From: Maratus speciosus | Lineage: Eukaryota > Arthropoda > Arachnida > Araneae > Salticidae | Assembly (NCBI GenBank): GCA_963932465.1 | Contig: OZ010786.1 | Coordinates: 535,869,073 to 535,933,072 of the forward strand | Length of the DNA stretch: 64,000 nt | Direction of reading: 5' to 3' | Part shown: in pieces, positions 32,516 through 45,871 of the stretch | Position numbering within the stretch: position 1 is the stretch's first letter | Layout: each line of letters begins with the position of its first letter | Translations under genes and position numbers: made by a program | The notes under the pieces: generated by a model | Databases searched by the model: none | What the model saw: only the letters and a program-made list of their open reading frames with translations | What the model was told of the DNA's origin: nothing

Positions 32516-33623
32516 AATACTTGTCAAATTCTCGTTTGTTTCTGGCAAAAGAAGAAGAAGAATTTAAAAACACTCATAAGTACCTTCAGATTAAAATCAT
32601 TCTTAATCAACTCTAAATCCCTGGAATGTAAAAGAAGTAGACACGAAATTGCTAAAGGCTGTAACTGTAATGTAAGATTATATATGGCAATTCATAACAT
32701 GCGTGATTGTGTTGAAAACTATTTTGCAGATTACAGGAATAAACTTTACCATTGTCTTATGAAGTTCATTTCTTTTTCTCTAAATAACATGTAAGAAATA
32801 TATATATATTAATTTTGGTGTTTTAAAAAGAAATTTTATTTTTGACCTTGATTCATTTTAAAATTCATTAAAGAACTTATTGATTGATATAAGATTATAT
32901 TTTTTGAAAGATAAGGAGCTTCATTAAAATAAAATAGCAAAACGTTATTTCAAGCAATTTCACATAAACACTACAACGTCAGAACTGCATAGAAGCATCA
33001 AAAACTCCAGCTGCTACAGACAAATTTTTGTACAATTTCACACAATTTTTCAAGGAATATCTCTTTGTCGCTCCAATCACACAATACAGTATTGATATTT
33101 ATACTACAAAAAGAAAAAAAAAATCATGCGCCCAGGATAGTATATGTAACACTTTCAAACAAATTCGGGATACTGTAATAAACTTTTACAATTTATTAAT
33201 GTGAAATATGTCTAAATAATAATAAAAAAAATTGTAAAATTCATAAGAGATTTCTAAACGCAATTGTGAAGAAATTATACATACCAATAAATATCCTAAA
33301 TAGTTCAATTTCAAACAGTGCATCACAACTGAAATTTCATTTCCAGCAATTATTCTTCATAGGCATTACTATAGCCAAATACTTTTGTATGTCCCTGTAA
33401 ATGAACGATAAATTATATGCACACCAGATTCCACAGTAAGTTACAGTACACCTCAGTGATACATACAATTTTCAAAATATGCAATATGATAAAAATATAT
33501 CGCGAATGAATTTACCAAAAGGCCATAATATAAAGAACTCATTTGCGTGTCCCTGTAAATGAACCAACAAATACATTAATTTCATAGCAATCGGACTATA
33601 TTTAAGAAAGTTAGAGCATACAT

Positions 33624-33666
33624 AGACAGACAGACTGACAGACAAACAGACAGACAGACAGTCAGA
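33624..33666. repeat. (CAGA)n microsatellite
   Basis: Imperfect tetranucleotide repeat of cagacagacaga type. The minus-strand open frame rich in Leu/Ser/Val here is repeat-encoded and not a gene. Confidence 0.85.
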
Positions 33667-34434
33667 CAAACATAATGCATAAACACATTCAACGTAGTTG
33701 GAAAGATTTAAAAATGATATCTAACCACTTTATCTGTTATTGTACATTTAAAGCTATTACGGCATATGCTATAGGAAAGTTTATCCAGTTTGATTTTAAA
33801 CGCGTTAAATAAATTTTCCGGTAAAGAAGTGCATTACAAACCACTATTTTGTATGACAATAATATTACAATATAATTCAATTCATAATCTAAAATTGATC
33901 AAGGATTGCATCCCACAGCAAACATTAACCTGTTGGGATGCACTCGTAATCTTTCAGCTGCGACAAGGTAAAAATATTCTCCAATAATCCAGCTTTTTAT
34001 CAAATTCATCCAGTTCTTCAGCAACTGTATTAAGGATTTTTGTTGCACCAATATAAGTTGTTTTTCGCGATTATGCAAATTATATCTGTAGAAAATAGCG
34101 TTTATTTGACCCGGAGTGAATTTCTTATTTATTATGTAGAATTTAATATGAAATTCAATTACGCTTCATTATTTAAATTATAAAGATAGGGTTATAATGA
34201 TTAAATACACTTGGGAATGTGAAGAATCGGTGAATGAAAAAAAAAAAAAAATGTGATGCAATCAATTTAGCCTATGTCTGTCATCAATCGAATTCTGGTA
34301 AGAAAATAGATTCCAGCGTCAAATGGGACAATTATAAATTCTGCGAATGTTATTTGAGAAAAAAAATGTTATAAGTAAATGAAGTAAAAATATATCAAAA
34401 TTAAATAGGAGAAATCACGCACGATCCATATTTA

Positions 34435-34435
<1 letters not shown>

Positions 34436-34469
<34 letters not shown>
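34436..34469. repeat. Poly(A) tract, 34 bp
   Basis: An uninterrupted A run, followed within 15 bp by a (TA)n run. Confidence 0.9.
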
Positions 34470-34470
<1 letters not shown>

Positions 34471-34479
34471 GCATATTTT

Positions 34480-34510
<31 letters not shown>

Positions 34511-35796
34511 GAAAGCGTGCATTTAGAGCCATGGTACTTTTTAGTAATTTAACTTAAAATGTTGTTTAGAAAAACGCGAATAATTTTGAAATATTAAATT
34601 GAAAAAAAAAATGTGACATTTGTAACTATGTAAAGTAAAATATTTCTCTTTTTTCTAAAATTCAACATCAAAAATGTTTTCCTCTTATTGGCACCTAAAT
34701 AAAATGGAATATTTAAAAAAATTCTCAAGTAAATATTTTAAAATTTATAGAATGTTTATGAAAATCATTTATTCTGTCTAGAATTATATGATTTTGAGAG
34801 ATTCATCAATAGCATCAAAGCATATTTTTCTAATGCTGTGAAAGAGTGGTAAAATTTATATAAAACATTATTCAAAAGTTTTCACTATCAATTAAATTAT
34901 TTTTAATTTACATGAATGTTTGAAAAAAAAATCTCGAAAACACTTTTCCTATAATGAAAAATATTACTTCTAGGAAAATTCATAGTATACACTTCATATT
35001 ACATAACTAATAAAAATATTTTAATAGAGTGTTTTACTGAATAAAAAGTAATATAATTTAATTAAAATATTTCTCCATAGCTTTAACTAATCTCTTGTTT
35101 TCATTTTATCTATTAAATTATTTTATTTTATATTAACTATTTTCTCATAAAGAAATACGCACATAGTTTATACCACTTCATCGATACAATTTATAAACAA
35201 ACTTAATAAGTTTAAAAGTGAAATTCTGGAAAACTATTCCTTTATTAATTCTGAAAAGAAAGAATAATATATTATAAGATTTATAAAATTAAAAACGTTT
35301 GTATAAATAAATTTTAATCTACATTTAATAAACTTAGTCCCGAATATGTGTTGTTTTTTACCTTGTCAATTCCCTTATCATTTAAAGTTAATTTGAGAAT
35401 TCAGTTAAGGGCAGTTGGAAGGTCAAAACCTAAAATAAATCGAATTTTTGATTTTTTTCTCATTTTTCTAGTGATATATTGCTTTTGTTTCTACGGCAAC
35501 CAGACGTTGGAAAATTTTTACTAATTCTGTTTGTTTATCTATTTTACTACTAGGGCGTTTATTTACTTTAAACTTGATTTTCTCTAAATGTTGTTATTTT
35601 AACTTCGATGTTCCTTTTTGAATAAAAACTATTATAAATTATGCTTTGGAATTTTGCTTGATCATTCTATTTCTATCCCTCTTTAATCCGAGGTGAACTG
35701 TTTAAACTCATAAAAATAATAATAATAATAATTATTATTATTATCATTATCTTTGGGAAAATTGCATGTTTTTTTTTATGTGGTTTCTACTTCAGA

Positions 35797-35837
<41 letters not shown>

Positions 35838-36831
35838 CTTTATTTAATTATAAATTTAACTTCAGATTATTATTAAGAATTGTTTATTTTATGCATAAAA
35901 AAAATGAAGTCCATATCTTATGTAGTTTAGGAGAACAGGTACATTAATTTAAGATGGCAGATATAGGGATTCCGACTACCCTTAATGTTTCCATTGGTAA
36001 GACGAAGTATATGTAGAAGATTGTTATGTTTATATTATTTAATATTAAAAGACATGTTACATAAATTTAATCTGGAATGATAAAATCCTTAAAAGTTATT
36101 TAATATTTATGGATATTTTCTTTTTGAATTGTTATTTTCATTATATTAAAAAAATAAATATATGCATAACTGTAACAATGTAAAAAAAAATATATATATA
36201 TATATATTTATTGTGATGAAGTGTAAAAAACAAGTAATTTCACAGCACATTTTTAAAAACATCTTCATGAGGCGAAAACAAGACGTATCTTACTACTACT
36301 TACTTCTATTTCCGTATTTCAAATAGTTGACACATCTTTTTAGCGCTTGATGAAGAAAAGCAATTTTAAAGTTAAAGAGCGTTGGACATTACTTATATGT
36401 TATGGTGTTCTTAATTTTTATGTTTATGTATGCATAATCCTTAATTTACTTGGACATTATAGGTCGAAACAGTATATGTGTTCAGTATATTGTAAGAAAA
36501 AAATGCAAGTTTTTCATAATGTTTTTACTTTTTTTAATATTGTGTTGTAGTAATTTAAATTAAATTTTCAATTGTTATTTTATTGCGATTAGTAAAAAAA
36601 AGGACAGTTCTGGCGAAAAATGAATATTAAGCTATTAGGTATATATATATATATATATATATATATCACCAGAAACTAGAAGACGATAATTAGCAGAAAA
36701 AAATTAGTTTTCTGAAAAATTGATTTTTTCTTCACTTTAATTTAACGCCATTTTTACCGGTTGCAAAAGGCACCTTTTTTTCATTTGCAATTTTTAGATT
36801 CAAACAATTACAAATCGTTTTTAATTACGCC

Positions 36832-37740
36832 AAAGCAATTGAGAGTTTAAAGACCCATTTTGGTAGAGAATATATATTGGTTAAATGCTACGTGAGAGAG
36901 TTACTCAAATTGATAATATCGGTACAAACGAAGGGAAGGTTCTCTCTGACATCGTTATATTATAAATTGGAATCATATTTAAGGGCTTTCGATACATTAG
37001 GTGTCATAACTGACAAATGGGCATGAATCTTATGTCCACATGTTGAATCGTGTTTTTCGGCAGAAGTTCTAAAAGAGTGGAATCGCAGGAACATATTATC
37101 TGAGAAAACTAAAGCGCAGGCCAGATTAAATAGTCTGATGCAGTTTTTGCGAGCCGAAGTAGAAGGTGAAGAAAGGGTGTCACTTGCCGTAGCTGGTTTT
37201 GGATTAGCTAAAAGTGAAGATCGTAAATATGTCGCAAAAAAGAATCACATTAAGTATGAACGTAAAACCAGTAAGACAGCGGCAGGTCTGTTGACTACAT
37301 CTTCCGTAACAGTGAAAAAAGGAGTCTTCATTTTTTGCAATGGAAGACATTCCAGTTCGGAATGCTTTTCTTCGAGAAAATTAAACTTGGCGGAAATACA
37401 AAAAATTGTCAAGGATAAGAGATGCTGTTTCGTATATTTCGTACCAGAACATACCGCTAAAAGATGCCGAGCGATGATGAAATGCATTATTTGTAATAAT
37501 CGGCATGTGCCATTACTGTGCGATCAACATAAGTCATCCGGTAAAGATGCTCGATAGGGAGCTGAGGAGAAATCTAAAAGAAATGAAGTGAATATGACAA
37601 ATATTAGTAAGAAGAGTGCCAAGGTGTTTTTGCAGACCTTAAAGGAGAAGAAAGTAAACAAAAGGTTGTTCATATTATCTTACGCGAACTCGGAATAAAA
37701 CGTTTGTATGTTGTCATCTGTTAAATATAATGACCACTCA
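36832..37740 (+). pseudogene. BEL/Pao retrotransposon gag fragment
   Basis: One frame, with a stop at about 37025, reads 'IESLKTHFGREYILVKCYVR' and 'LYYKLESYLRAFDTLGVITD', the DUF1759-type gag region of BEL/Pao elements. The open part 37138-37557 continues 'MQFLRAEVEGEERVSLAVAG' and has a Cys array: 'FCNGRHSSSECF', 'KRCCFVYFVPEHTAKRC', 'CIICNNRHVPLLC'. One Cys of the central knuckle reads Tyr (CFVY). After a stop at 37555 the frame still shows 'KVFLQTL', the start of the usual protease region. No LTRs or pol follow, so this is a truncated relic. Confidence 0.85.
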
Positions 37741-40529
37741 TGTAAAGCATTTTGACCTACTATAACCAATAAGAAATTTAATTAAAAGTTTATTAACGCT
37801 GCGCACGGAGGTGTTCTTTTTAAGTCGAAATTTGGATGAAGTAACATATAATAGTATGGCACTGTGTTGCCACTTATTTATTCATAAAATATTCCTTGTG
37901 TATAGAGCCAGTCGACTGCTTGATGTTTTATCTCGAAAAATCCTAGCCATTTTATGCCACGAAGACAATATTTTGGACGTTCGCATATTAATCTTTTTTT
38001 CATATTTTTCAAATATCTGCAATATTTTCTTTTAAAAATCTGAGCAATTTTTTTCGTATTTCTGTAATATTGGTTTTTTTTCCTTAAACCAACACTTATT
38101 ATTTATTAAATATAAATAGCAAATAACTAAATATAAAAATCGTTTTTATATTACGGAATCGGCATTATTTATTGATTTTTGTTCAAAATTACGCGATCAG
38201 AGATGAACAGTGTAAGAGAAAAAAATGACTTAAAATGACATTTTTATTATTTTGTTTTGTGCGTTCACATGTGATTCTCTCGGGTTAAAGAAAAAGAAAA
38301 GAACAAGTTTTGATGTATTCTGTGGCAACTTCCTATTTTTTGCAGATATATATAAAAAGAGAAAATAAATGCTAGTAGCTGGTTATTTCATGAGTTATTA
38401 TTACGTTTTGAGGTTATCTCATCGTAGGAGTTGTGTAATAGATATTACAACTATGCGAGTACAAAGGTGCTAATGTGAGTTACATTTAAGAGTTAAAGTT
38501 TAGTAAAAGTCCTTTGTTCATAGAAACTAAACTCGACACAAATCTGCTTTCGTTGTTCGTTTAATATATTTGTTGCATTAGCCGTTATTTATTGTACTAT
38601 TATTACTTTCTATATAATGCAATATTCATATATGTTTACAAAAATATTTAGAAAAGTAATAGAGATCGAACTTTGGTGGCATGTTATCTACAAGCCCGGA
38701 TACTGTGGGAACTACAATCTTGCTGCAAGCTCTTCTGTCAGATATCTACATCTATTACATTAAGAAATATAATAGTTTTCAATATTACCAAATTTTCAAT
38801 TGTATTCAATTTTAAAATTAAAATTCATTCTTATCAATAAATCACCTTGCGACAGGGAACGTTGGCCTGATTTAACATTAAGTCATTGCGTTAGTCACAT
38901 GACTACATGTGTCACATAACTAAAGTGTATGTGTCAAGTTAGTCACATGACAAATCTCGTAAGCTAATGTTTAAGGGAGTCCTGGTTAATTTTATAGGAG
39001 TGTTCTTTTCAAAATTTTGCATGCGTTTCAATTTAGTCATATGATTTTTCATTTCTTTTTTTACTTTTTCGATTTCAGTTACAGATGTTGATTTGAAAAA
39101 GTACTTTTACTATCGTTACACTTACTACTACACGTACTTTTACTAATTACATTTAAGCGGGTATGAAGAAAATTATGAAGATAGCCAAACTGTTGTTCAG
39201 ATTCGCGAAAAATGCGTTCAAAGACAGTACATCCCACCTCTCACATTTTGGAGCATACGATATCATCTATCAGCGCATTGATGTCAGATGAAGGGGAACG
39301 ACGTCAGGGATAGAATTCACAATAGAATAATTCATATAATTTTGAAAAACAACCCACTGCTTGAGACTTTAACTTATAATAAAGTCAGCGGCAGCCATCA
39401 TGATTTCCAAATGACATTCCTACTAGCCCTGTTCGTATTTTGCATGAAAATGACAAAAATATTTTTATCCAGTAGAACATGTAGTAGGGTAGGTGGTTTA
39501 ACTTTACGAATGTACCCTTATTACAAGTCATATTTTTAAGTGACGCTACAGGCCCAGATTAGAGTTGTGAACAAAGATTTACTGACATAATTGTCATTAT
39601 ATATAGTTGAGTGGCATGCATGGATGGAATGAAAGATTAAATGTCTCATTGTATCAAGCATCGGAAAATCGATCGTATATGTGGCTGCTTAAAATTAAAT
39701 CTAAAATATCGACAATGTCAAAAAAAGAGAGATGTTAAAATATTTTTCACGTACTGTATTATAAGTTATTCCGAAGTTTGAAATCAATATCTAGATAATA
39801 TTAAACTCCAAAATCCAGCCATATAAAGCAGCTTTCTTTATAAAAGTAAAATTAAACATTTTTATTGCGTATCAGAATGAAAGTAGTGAAGTTAAATTTC
39901 ATTTGTTTGTTTGATTCATATAAAAAATATTGTGAAAATGACATTCTGCAATATATTAAAGCAATTGAAAATTACGTTTTATCTTATCTGCTTTGAGAGG
40001 ATTGGTGTTAATTACTCAACATTAGTCGATATTTTCATGTACTATACAATACAAATAAAAAGAGATCGTAAAAATTTTTCAACGTACAAAAGAAACATGA
40101 ACTACAGAGGAATTTCGTTAAACAATAATTACACACACACGCATATATTAGTAAAGATGATTATTATGTCACTTATCATACTAACAGAAATATTTACAAT
40201 ATTTCATACAACTACATGTGTTTGTCCTTAGTAACTTATCTATACCAATAAAGGAACTAAAATATTATTTTTTTACAGTCACTGTCGTATGTGTCTTTCT
40301 TATCATTCAGTTTCGTTAAACGTTTTATCAAGTTAATTGTTTCTATAGTTTTAATAATTTTTAAGTACAATAAAAATAATAATATTTTCAGAAATTTTAA
40401 AGTGCATTTTAAAAAACTACTAATTATTATTTGACATTTATTTTTTCCATTGCCATAATTTTTACTTTAAAGATTATAGAAGATTAATTTGCTTCTTAAC
40501 TTGTAAAGAATTAAAAATCGTAAAACGTT
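37741..40529. other. AT-rich non-coding stretch
   Basis: No recognisable domain in the short frames here (37811-38035, 39288-39539 and 39911-40231). A small cluster of 'gtcacatgac'-type palindromes lies at 38893-38965. Nothing else is supported. Confidence 0.45.
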
Positions 40530-40720
40530 ATTTCAAAATAAATTTATTCCCCGTCAAACCTTTTACTTTTTAAAAATATTTAGTCCCAATTCAAATCATT
40601 TTGTTTTTACATCGAAGAACTAAAGTACATTTAAAAAATATATTTCGAGATTCTTTAAATAGCAATAAGGCATTTCAAATGATTCTCAAGAATAAATGAA
40701 AATAAATTAGAATAGAAAGA
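40530..40720 (+). repeat. Dispersed repeat copy (partner at 1480-1790)
   Basis: Shares ordered phrases with the copy near the window start: tttattcccc, tttttaaaaatatt, atatatttcgagattcttt, caataaggca and caaatgattctcaag. Confidence 0.45.
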
Positions 40721-40744
40721 AAATATTTTTATACGTTTAAAAGT

Positions 40745-41039
40745 TATATATATATATATATAACCATTAATTAAACATAACCTACCACCATCAAATATTA
40801 TGAATTAAAGCTGTAAGTAAAAAAAAAAAAAATATATATATATATATATATTATAAGAATTATTATGGAAGAAAAAGAAAAAAGTGGACACCGACAAAAA
40901 ATGGAAAAGCTTATATATTGAATTACGTTGTCAAGGCCACAGAATTCAATGATATAAGCAAAATGGTGTTTTCTGTGAGAAAAATAAGCTAAAGCTAAAA
41001 ATTTTTTTCCCCTATGCCCAAACAACCATTAAAATCAAG

Positions 41040-41086
<47 letters not shown>
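40745..41086. repeat. Three (TA)n microsatellites
   Basis: TA runs at about 40747-40762, 40832-40850 and 41041-41084. The intervening sequence is AT-rich with no gene. Confidence 0.8.
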
Positions 41087-41094
<8 letters not shown>

Positions 41095-41731
41095 AAGAGG
41101 TGTGAAAATTATTAGAATAATTGTGAAATTTACATTAAAATCTTGTTATATTAAAGAAATAATACATTATTTAAAAAAAAAATATTAATACATTTAATAT
41201 TTAGTGTACATCGCCTTGTTTTTTATTAAAGATTCGATACGTCTTGGCAGACTTTGTATGAGTTTTTTTTTTTTTTTTTTTTGGCACTTAATTTGTATAT
41301 TGTTGCCATGATGCCAAATTTGGATGAGTTTTTCCATCAGACCATTCCTGTTTGTGATGCAGTATTTCATTAATTTTTAATTAAAGAAAACACTTCCATG
41401 GCCTGGAAACATTCTAGATATGAACCAAATAGAGAATCTTTGGGCCATTGTAAAGAAAAATTAAAAGAAATTCAACATCACAATCAAGAATTATCTGATA
41501 AAAGACTCTTCCAAATTTAGCACCATGATAACGGAATAACAAATAATTGCCAAAAACTCATACAAAGTATGCCAAAACGTATCGAATCTTTAAAAAAACA
41601 GGGGGGAGGGTGGGAAGATGCACACTAAATATTAAATGTATCAATATTTTTAAAATAATATGTTACTTTGTTATATAACAAGATTTTATTTTAAATTTCA
41701 CAATTATTCTAATAATTTTCACACCTCTGTA
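41095..41731. mobile_element. Tc1-like remnant with long TIRs
   Basis: The left arm begins agaggtgtgaaaattattag. The right end, minus strand, begins acagaggtgtgaaaattatt. The arms pair for about 170-180 bp (left to 'gacgtatcgaatc'-type sequence near 41230-41260, right from 41555). The interior keeps a scrap of a DDE transposase. It is about 640 bp, a deletion derivative beside a (TA)n tract. Confidence 0.8.
41390..41515 (+). pseudogene. Tc1-like transposase fragment
   Basis: Reads 'WPGNILDMNQIENLWAIVKK', matching the conserved WPxxSPDLNPIENxW block that contains the last D and the E of the DDE triad. S-P is changed to I-L and P to Q. It then breaks into stops. Only this block is recognisable. 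Confidence 0.75.
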
Positions 41732-42202
41732 TTTATTTATGGGAATGATTAAGGATCAACAATCACGTTTATACGAACCTAATGACGCAATAAAATAATA
41801 AAACTTACGATCTGCACGCAAGCAGTATTGAGTATCCACGATACTCAGTAAGAAAGTATACTGTGGTCAAATGAGAAATTTTTCAGATTTCAGCCAAAGG
41901 TGATTGTTGTTTTTAGACGCAGGGCTTAAGAAAGCTCGGGATATCAACATTTCAATAAATTGCGTATTTATTGAAAGCACGGAAAGTTGTTCATTAATAA
42001 TAATGTAGTTAAATGTTTAATATTAACTTGGACATTTGATTGTTTATTGAACTTTATTGTAAATATTTGTATTTGAAGAATATCTCTGTTGTGATGAAAT
42101 TGCACATTACTCATCGTAAACGCTCGCCACACACAAACATACATATATATAGACATATATATATTTAACTATTAAATATGTGCTTGTGTCCTTATATATA
42201 TA
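41732..42202. other. AT-rich stretch, nothing recognised
   Basis: No coding, TIR or tRNA-like signal; a short (TA)n run at 42194-42206. Confidence 0.5.
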
Positions 42203-43239
42203 TATACAGGGTGTCCACTATCAACGGTTTACAATTGCTAATTCCTAAACCGTTAGCTTCAATTTCAAAAATGTTCTAAATGCGATAAACAATTATGTAA
42301 AAGTCGTTTTGATCAATAAAACCATTTCTAAAAGCTACGAAATTTTAATTTTTATAGGGTGCCCTGGTCCTTTAAGTGATATTTAGCAAAAACATTCTAT
42401 TGCACTAACTATTGCAGTTCTATTGCACTAAGACCAAAAAAAAGTTCCATTCATCGAATCCTAAAATTGACCGAGTTATGAAACTTTGCATTTCGTGAAT
42501 TATACAGATTTTCTGCATCTGAATACAGATGTGTTGCAACTTTCTACGAGGGATCATTGACAAAGTGCATAACGAATTAGAAGGATTTAATTCCTGTGTA
42601 CATTTCTGCATTGCAGCCGAATTGAGTCACTTCGAGAAAGCTTAAAGATAACTTTAATTTTTAATAATATCGTTTTAAATTAGATAGTCTGATAGAATTT
42701 TAAAGTATGTATAATTTTGTAAAAAAAATGCGACTGTTGCTTTCCATCACTCCATATAACAAAATATTTGTTACGTTATTAACTGAGTACATGTTGTATG
42801 TTTTTATTTATTATATAAGATGTACTTCAAAGTTCTATTGCAACGTTATTTTTACACTTAACTATTATTATTTTTTTATTATCTCACGATTTTTTACATT
42901 TATGAAATGTGTGATTGCCCCCTATTTCGCAACAAGAAAAAGGCTTCAACTTTAAACAACCATTACTCCGTCTATTTTAATCGTAGAAGAATGGGGCTTT
43001 TTTTTTGTCTTACTTCTTAGTGTAATAGGATAATTTTAGTAAATATTTTATAGGACCGGGAAGCGTATACAAATTTTAATAATGCAATTTTTTTAAGAAG
43101 TGCTTTGACTCGACCCAAATAGCTTTAAAAGTACACCATTAACTCATTTAAAACATTTCTGTAATTGGAACAAATAATCTATGCCTAGCGGTTTTATAAT
43201 TAGTTATTGGACACCGTGAAGAGTAGACCACCTTGTATA
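42203..43239. mobile_element. Non-autonomous 'tacagggtg'-ended DNA element
   Basis: The left end is tatacagggtgtccactatc, continuing aacggtttacaattgctaatt. The right end, minus strand, is tatacaaggtggtctactct, continuing tcacggtgtccaataactaatt. The two are imperfectly inverted over about 45 bp. About 1 kb with no transposase motif. The open frames inside (42420-42611 and 42707-42955) are unremarkable. Confidence 0.5.
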
Positions 43240-43579
43240 GAAGTTATTTCTTTGAATATGGATGTCTCCTATGATAAATTTAAAAGACATTTTACAACTC
43301 ATGTATATTTATTATGCATAAGAAACATATATATATATATTTAAACAATGTTAAATACAAAATGCACTGAAGCAGAAATACACTTCCTTACACCGGCAAA
43401 AAAAAACTCATTTAAAATAATACATTAGTTTCATATTTCATAAACAGTGAGGTTAAGATAATATTGTTTTTCATAACCAAAAAAACATAGACATTTAAAA
43501 CATTTCGACTGGTTCAGAATAAATCTCTACATGTAATTTCTGCATTAAAATTACACTTTTTCCTATTCTGATAATGAAA

Positions 43580-43581
<2 letters not shown>

Positions 43582-43614
<33 letters not shown>
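43582..43614. repeat. Poly(T) tract, 33 bp
   Basis: An uninterrupted T run shortly upstream of the dispersed repeat at 43740-44200. Confidence 0.9.
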
Positions 43615-43615
<1 letters not shown>

Positions 43616-43739
43616 TATAGAAATGATTTAAATTTGCGTTAAGAATGTTTTCTTCTTATAAAGTCTAGCTTTGAAAATAACATGTGGTATTTAAAAATTA
43701 TAAACCGACTTAAAACAAAACTGCAAATGTCACCACGAT

Positions 43740-44200
43740 TCCGTTCTTCGAAATTTTCTTAAGATATGAAAATGTTCCGCTAATTTTCAACTACGTTTTT
43801 TAGTAACACGTGTCAAGAAAATATCTCTAATGGCGTTATTTTTCATTAACGCGTAACTGCTTGCATTTTTTTTTTTTTACATGCACAGAAAATGCACAGA
43901 AAATAAGTAGAAAAATGACGCAGAAATAACGCACAAAGAAAGGTATAATAGCATGCATTCTCGGAATTCTTGTAAGAATGATTCATTCTTCCATTTTTCC
44001 CATGATTCAATTATTTTCCTTCCAGTATTTTTTTTTTCTTTTCTTTTTCGAATAATGCAAATAGATGTAAGGTGAAATGAACCTATGTCTTTGTTTCACA
44101 GCATCTAGAAAATGGATTATAATTGAATTTTTGCGTGCTTTTCTCTAAAATATAAAATTGAATGTGTGCGTTTATGTATTTGTTTATATTTTTTAAACAT
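43740..44200 (+). repeat. Dispersed repeat copy, single-unit relative of the 369-bp array
   Basis: 'tgtcaagaaaatatct', a T run, 'acagaaaataagtag', 'gcattctcggaattctt' and 'ttgaatttttgcgtg' occur in the same order as at about 7150-7470. Here only one unit-like segment exists. Confidence 0.65.
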
Positions 44201-44442
44201 TTTCAAAGAATCGTGATAAATGAGGTATTAAGAATGCTTATAAGTTTTGATTTGAAAACATAAATAGAAATAATGAGGAGTGTATAAATTAATATGTAAT
44301 TGTTTTCCTGAATATAAATAAAATGTGCAAAAACATTTAAAAATAAAATTAATTACTTTTTTAAAATATCGCAACAATTTATTACACGTTTGATTTTTTA
44401 TGTATTTACTAAAGGATTTTGTCTAAATGCAATTACTTCTCT

Positions 44443-45039
44443 TGTGGCGTATTTATAGTGGTGAGAGTTCATGAGGAGTCGTATATGCTGTAAATATAGA
44501 TATTTTATTCAACAACGGGCAAAGGGTTGGCAGACAAGATCTAATAAATTTCGCCCTCACTCCATGATAGCAGTAAAACAATCTTAATTAAATATAAAGC
44601 TTAAAAGATAACTCACGTAGCTTCATTTCTCCGGAGCGTGCTTGAGCTGCGACGGCTGTGTGCATTTCGAATCCAAGTCTAGATTTCATTTCATTCTAAA
44701 TCTGTTCTTGTTCCCAGGATAAGCTCCAGCCGTACATGGCCGTTTCTAAACACCAAAACTATTTTCTCCAACTCACACTCTCTCCAACGTCTAACTACAC
44801 TGACTAACCAACTAACCTAACATCTCACCGCTTAACATAATTTCGATCCCCTATTTATACTCTGACAGACTGAGCAAATAAATTTGCATACGGTTACCGC
44901 TAACTCGCGAAACAGTGAACTCCTAATTAAAAATGTACCGCGGACAATTAGAGTGCATCTGTATTAAAGTTACGTCTTACACCATGTTCACCTTCAAACC
45001 ACTAGAGAGCCTTTGTAACAAAGTTACTGGTTCCTTACA
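44443..45039 (-). mobile_element. Solo LTR, gypsy-like
   Basis: On the minus strand the segment starts tgtaaggaaccag and ends aatacgccaca (TG...CA). It contains a TATA box (TATAAATA, plus strand 44862-44869) and, near the 3' end, AATAAA (plus strand 44504-44509). This is LTR-like promoter/poly(A) order. CTCT flanks both sides (44439-44442 and 45040-45043), a 4-bp target duplication usual for gypsy elements. No internal retrotransposon sequence is adjacent, so LTR-LTR recombination has removed it. Base composition is less AT-rich than the neighbours. Confidence 0.75.
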
Positions 45040-45142
45040 CTCTTAACAGATATATTGTTTGGTACACACAATTTGTATTTATGGCAGCGTATTTGCAAAA
45101 CAAAAAGCATACTGATAGAGCTTTTTTAGTTTAACAATGTAC

Positions 45143-45146
<4 letters not shown>

Positions 45147-45200
<54 letters not shown>
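45147..45200. repeat. Poly(A) tract, 54 bp
   Basis: The longest homopolymer of the window. Confidence 0.9.
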
Positions 45201-45203
<3 letters not shown>

Positions 45204-45871
45204 AACAATCTTTTTTACACAGAAAATTTTCTCTACTTTGTGAATATTGAATACGCATAAATATGAAAATGGAATCATTAACTATGTTCTTTTTTATATA
45301 CAGGGTGTTCGGTCTATAATTATCCAAAAGTTATTGTTTATTTTTACGGAACTACCCATTAGAATTTATATATATATATATATTTATTTAACCCTTAAAT
45401 GTCGGCTGTTGTTTTTCGGCAACATACACAATTTAGGCTCTAAAATACTATCTATATTATAAAGGACAAACATATCTGTGCGTAACGCATACGTCATTTT
45501 GCGAATGGCAACACTTTGAAATTTGAAATAAAATTTTGGTTTTGTAATTATCTCTAAAGCAAATTTTTATAGTTCTAAACATCGCACATTTTAAATTTTT
45601 ACATCGCCGTATAAGGAAAAAAATGCTCTTTTAAATGCAATTTGTTTGAAAGCTGTATCTTAATTTATTTTTAAGATATTAATTTTTTTGTAGTTTTTAT
45701 TACTTTTTTTATAATTGTGGCAGCTGAAGTACTCCATTTCTTTTTAAAGTAAAGGGGGAAAAATAAAAATAGTAGATTGCGGTGCCTTTTTGTTGCCATT
45801 TTCTCATAAAAACCGAAAAAAATTGAAATTAAAAAACATGCTATGTCAAGAATATCGTGTGTTATAAAACC

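Larger units (their letters stand above)
32620..36830. other. AT-rich non-coding stretch with microsatellites
   Basis: Contains a (CAGA)n tract (about 33624-33666), poly(A) 34436-34469 followed by (TA)n to 34501, an aataat/attatt palindromic run (35718-35740), and (TA)n at 35801-35835, 36192-36207 and 36643-36666. The phrase 'gtccctgtaaatgaac' occurs twice (33391 and 33550) and again in altered form near 56081. No gene is seen. Confidence 0.5.

Noticed and set aside
33472..33669. A Leu/Ser/Val-rich minus-strand open frame
   Set aside because: It is encoded by the (CAGA)n microsatellite and low-complexity flanks.
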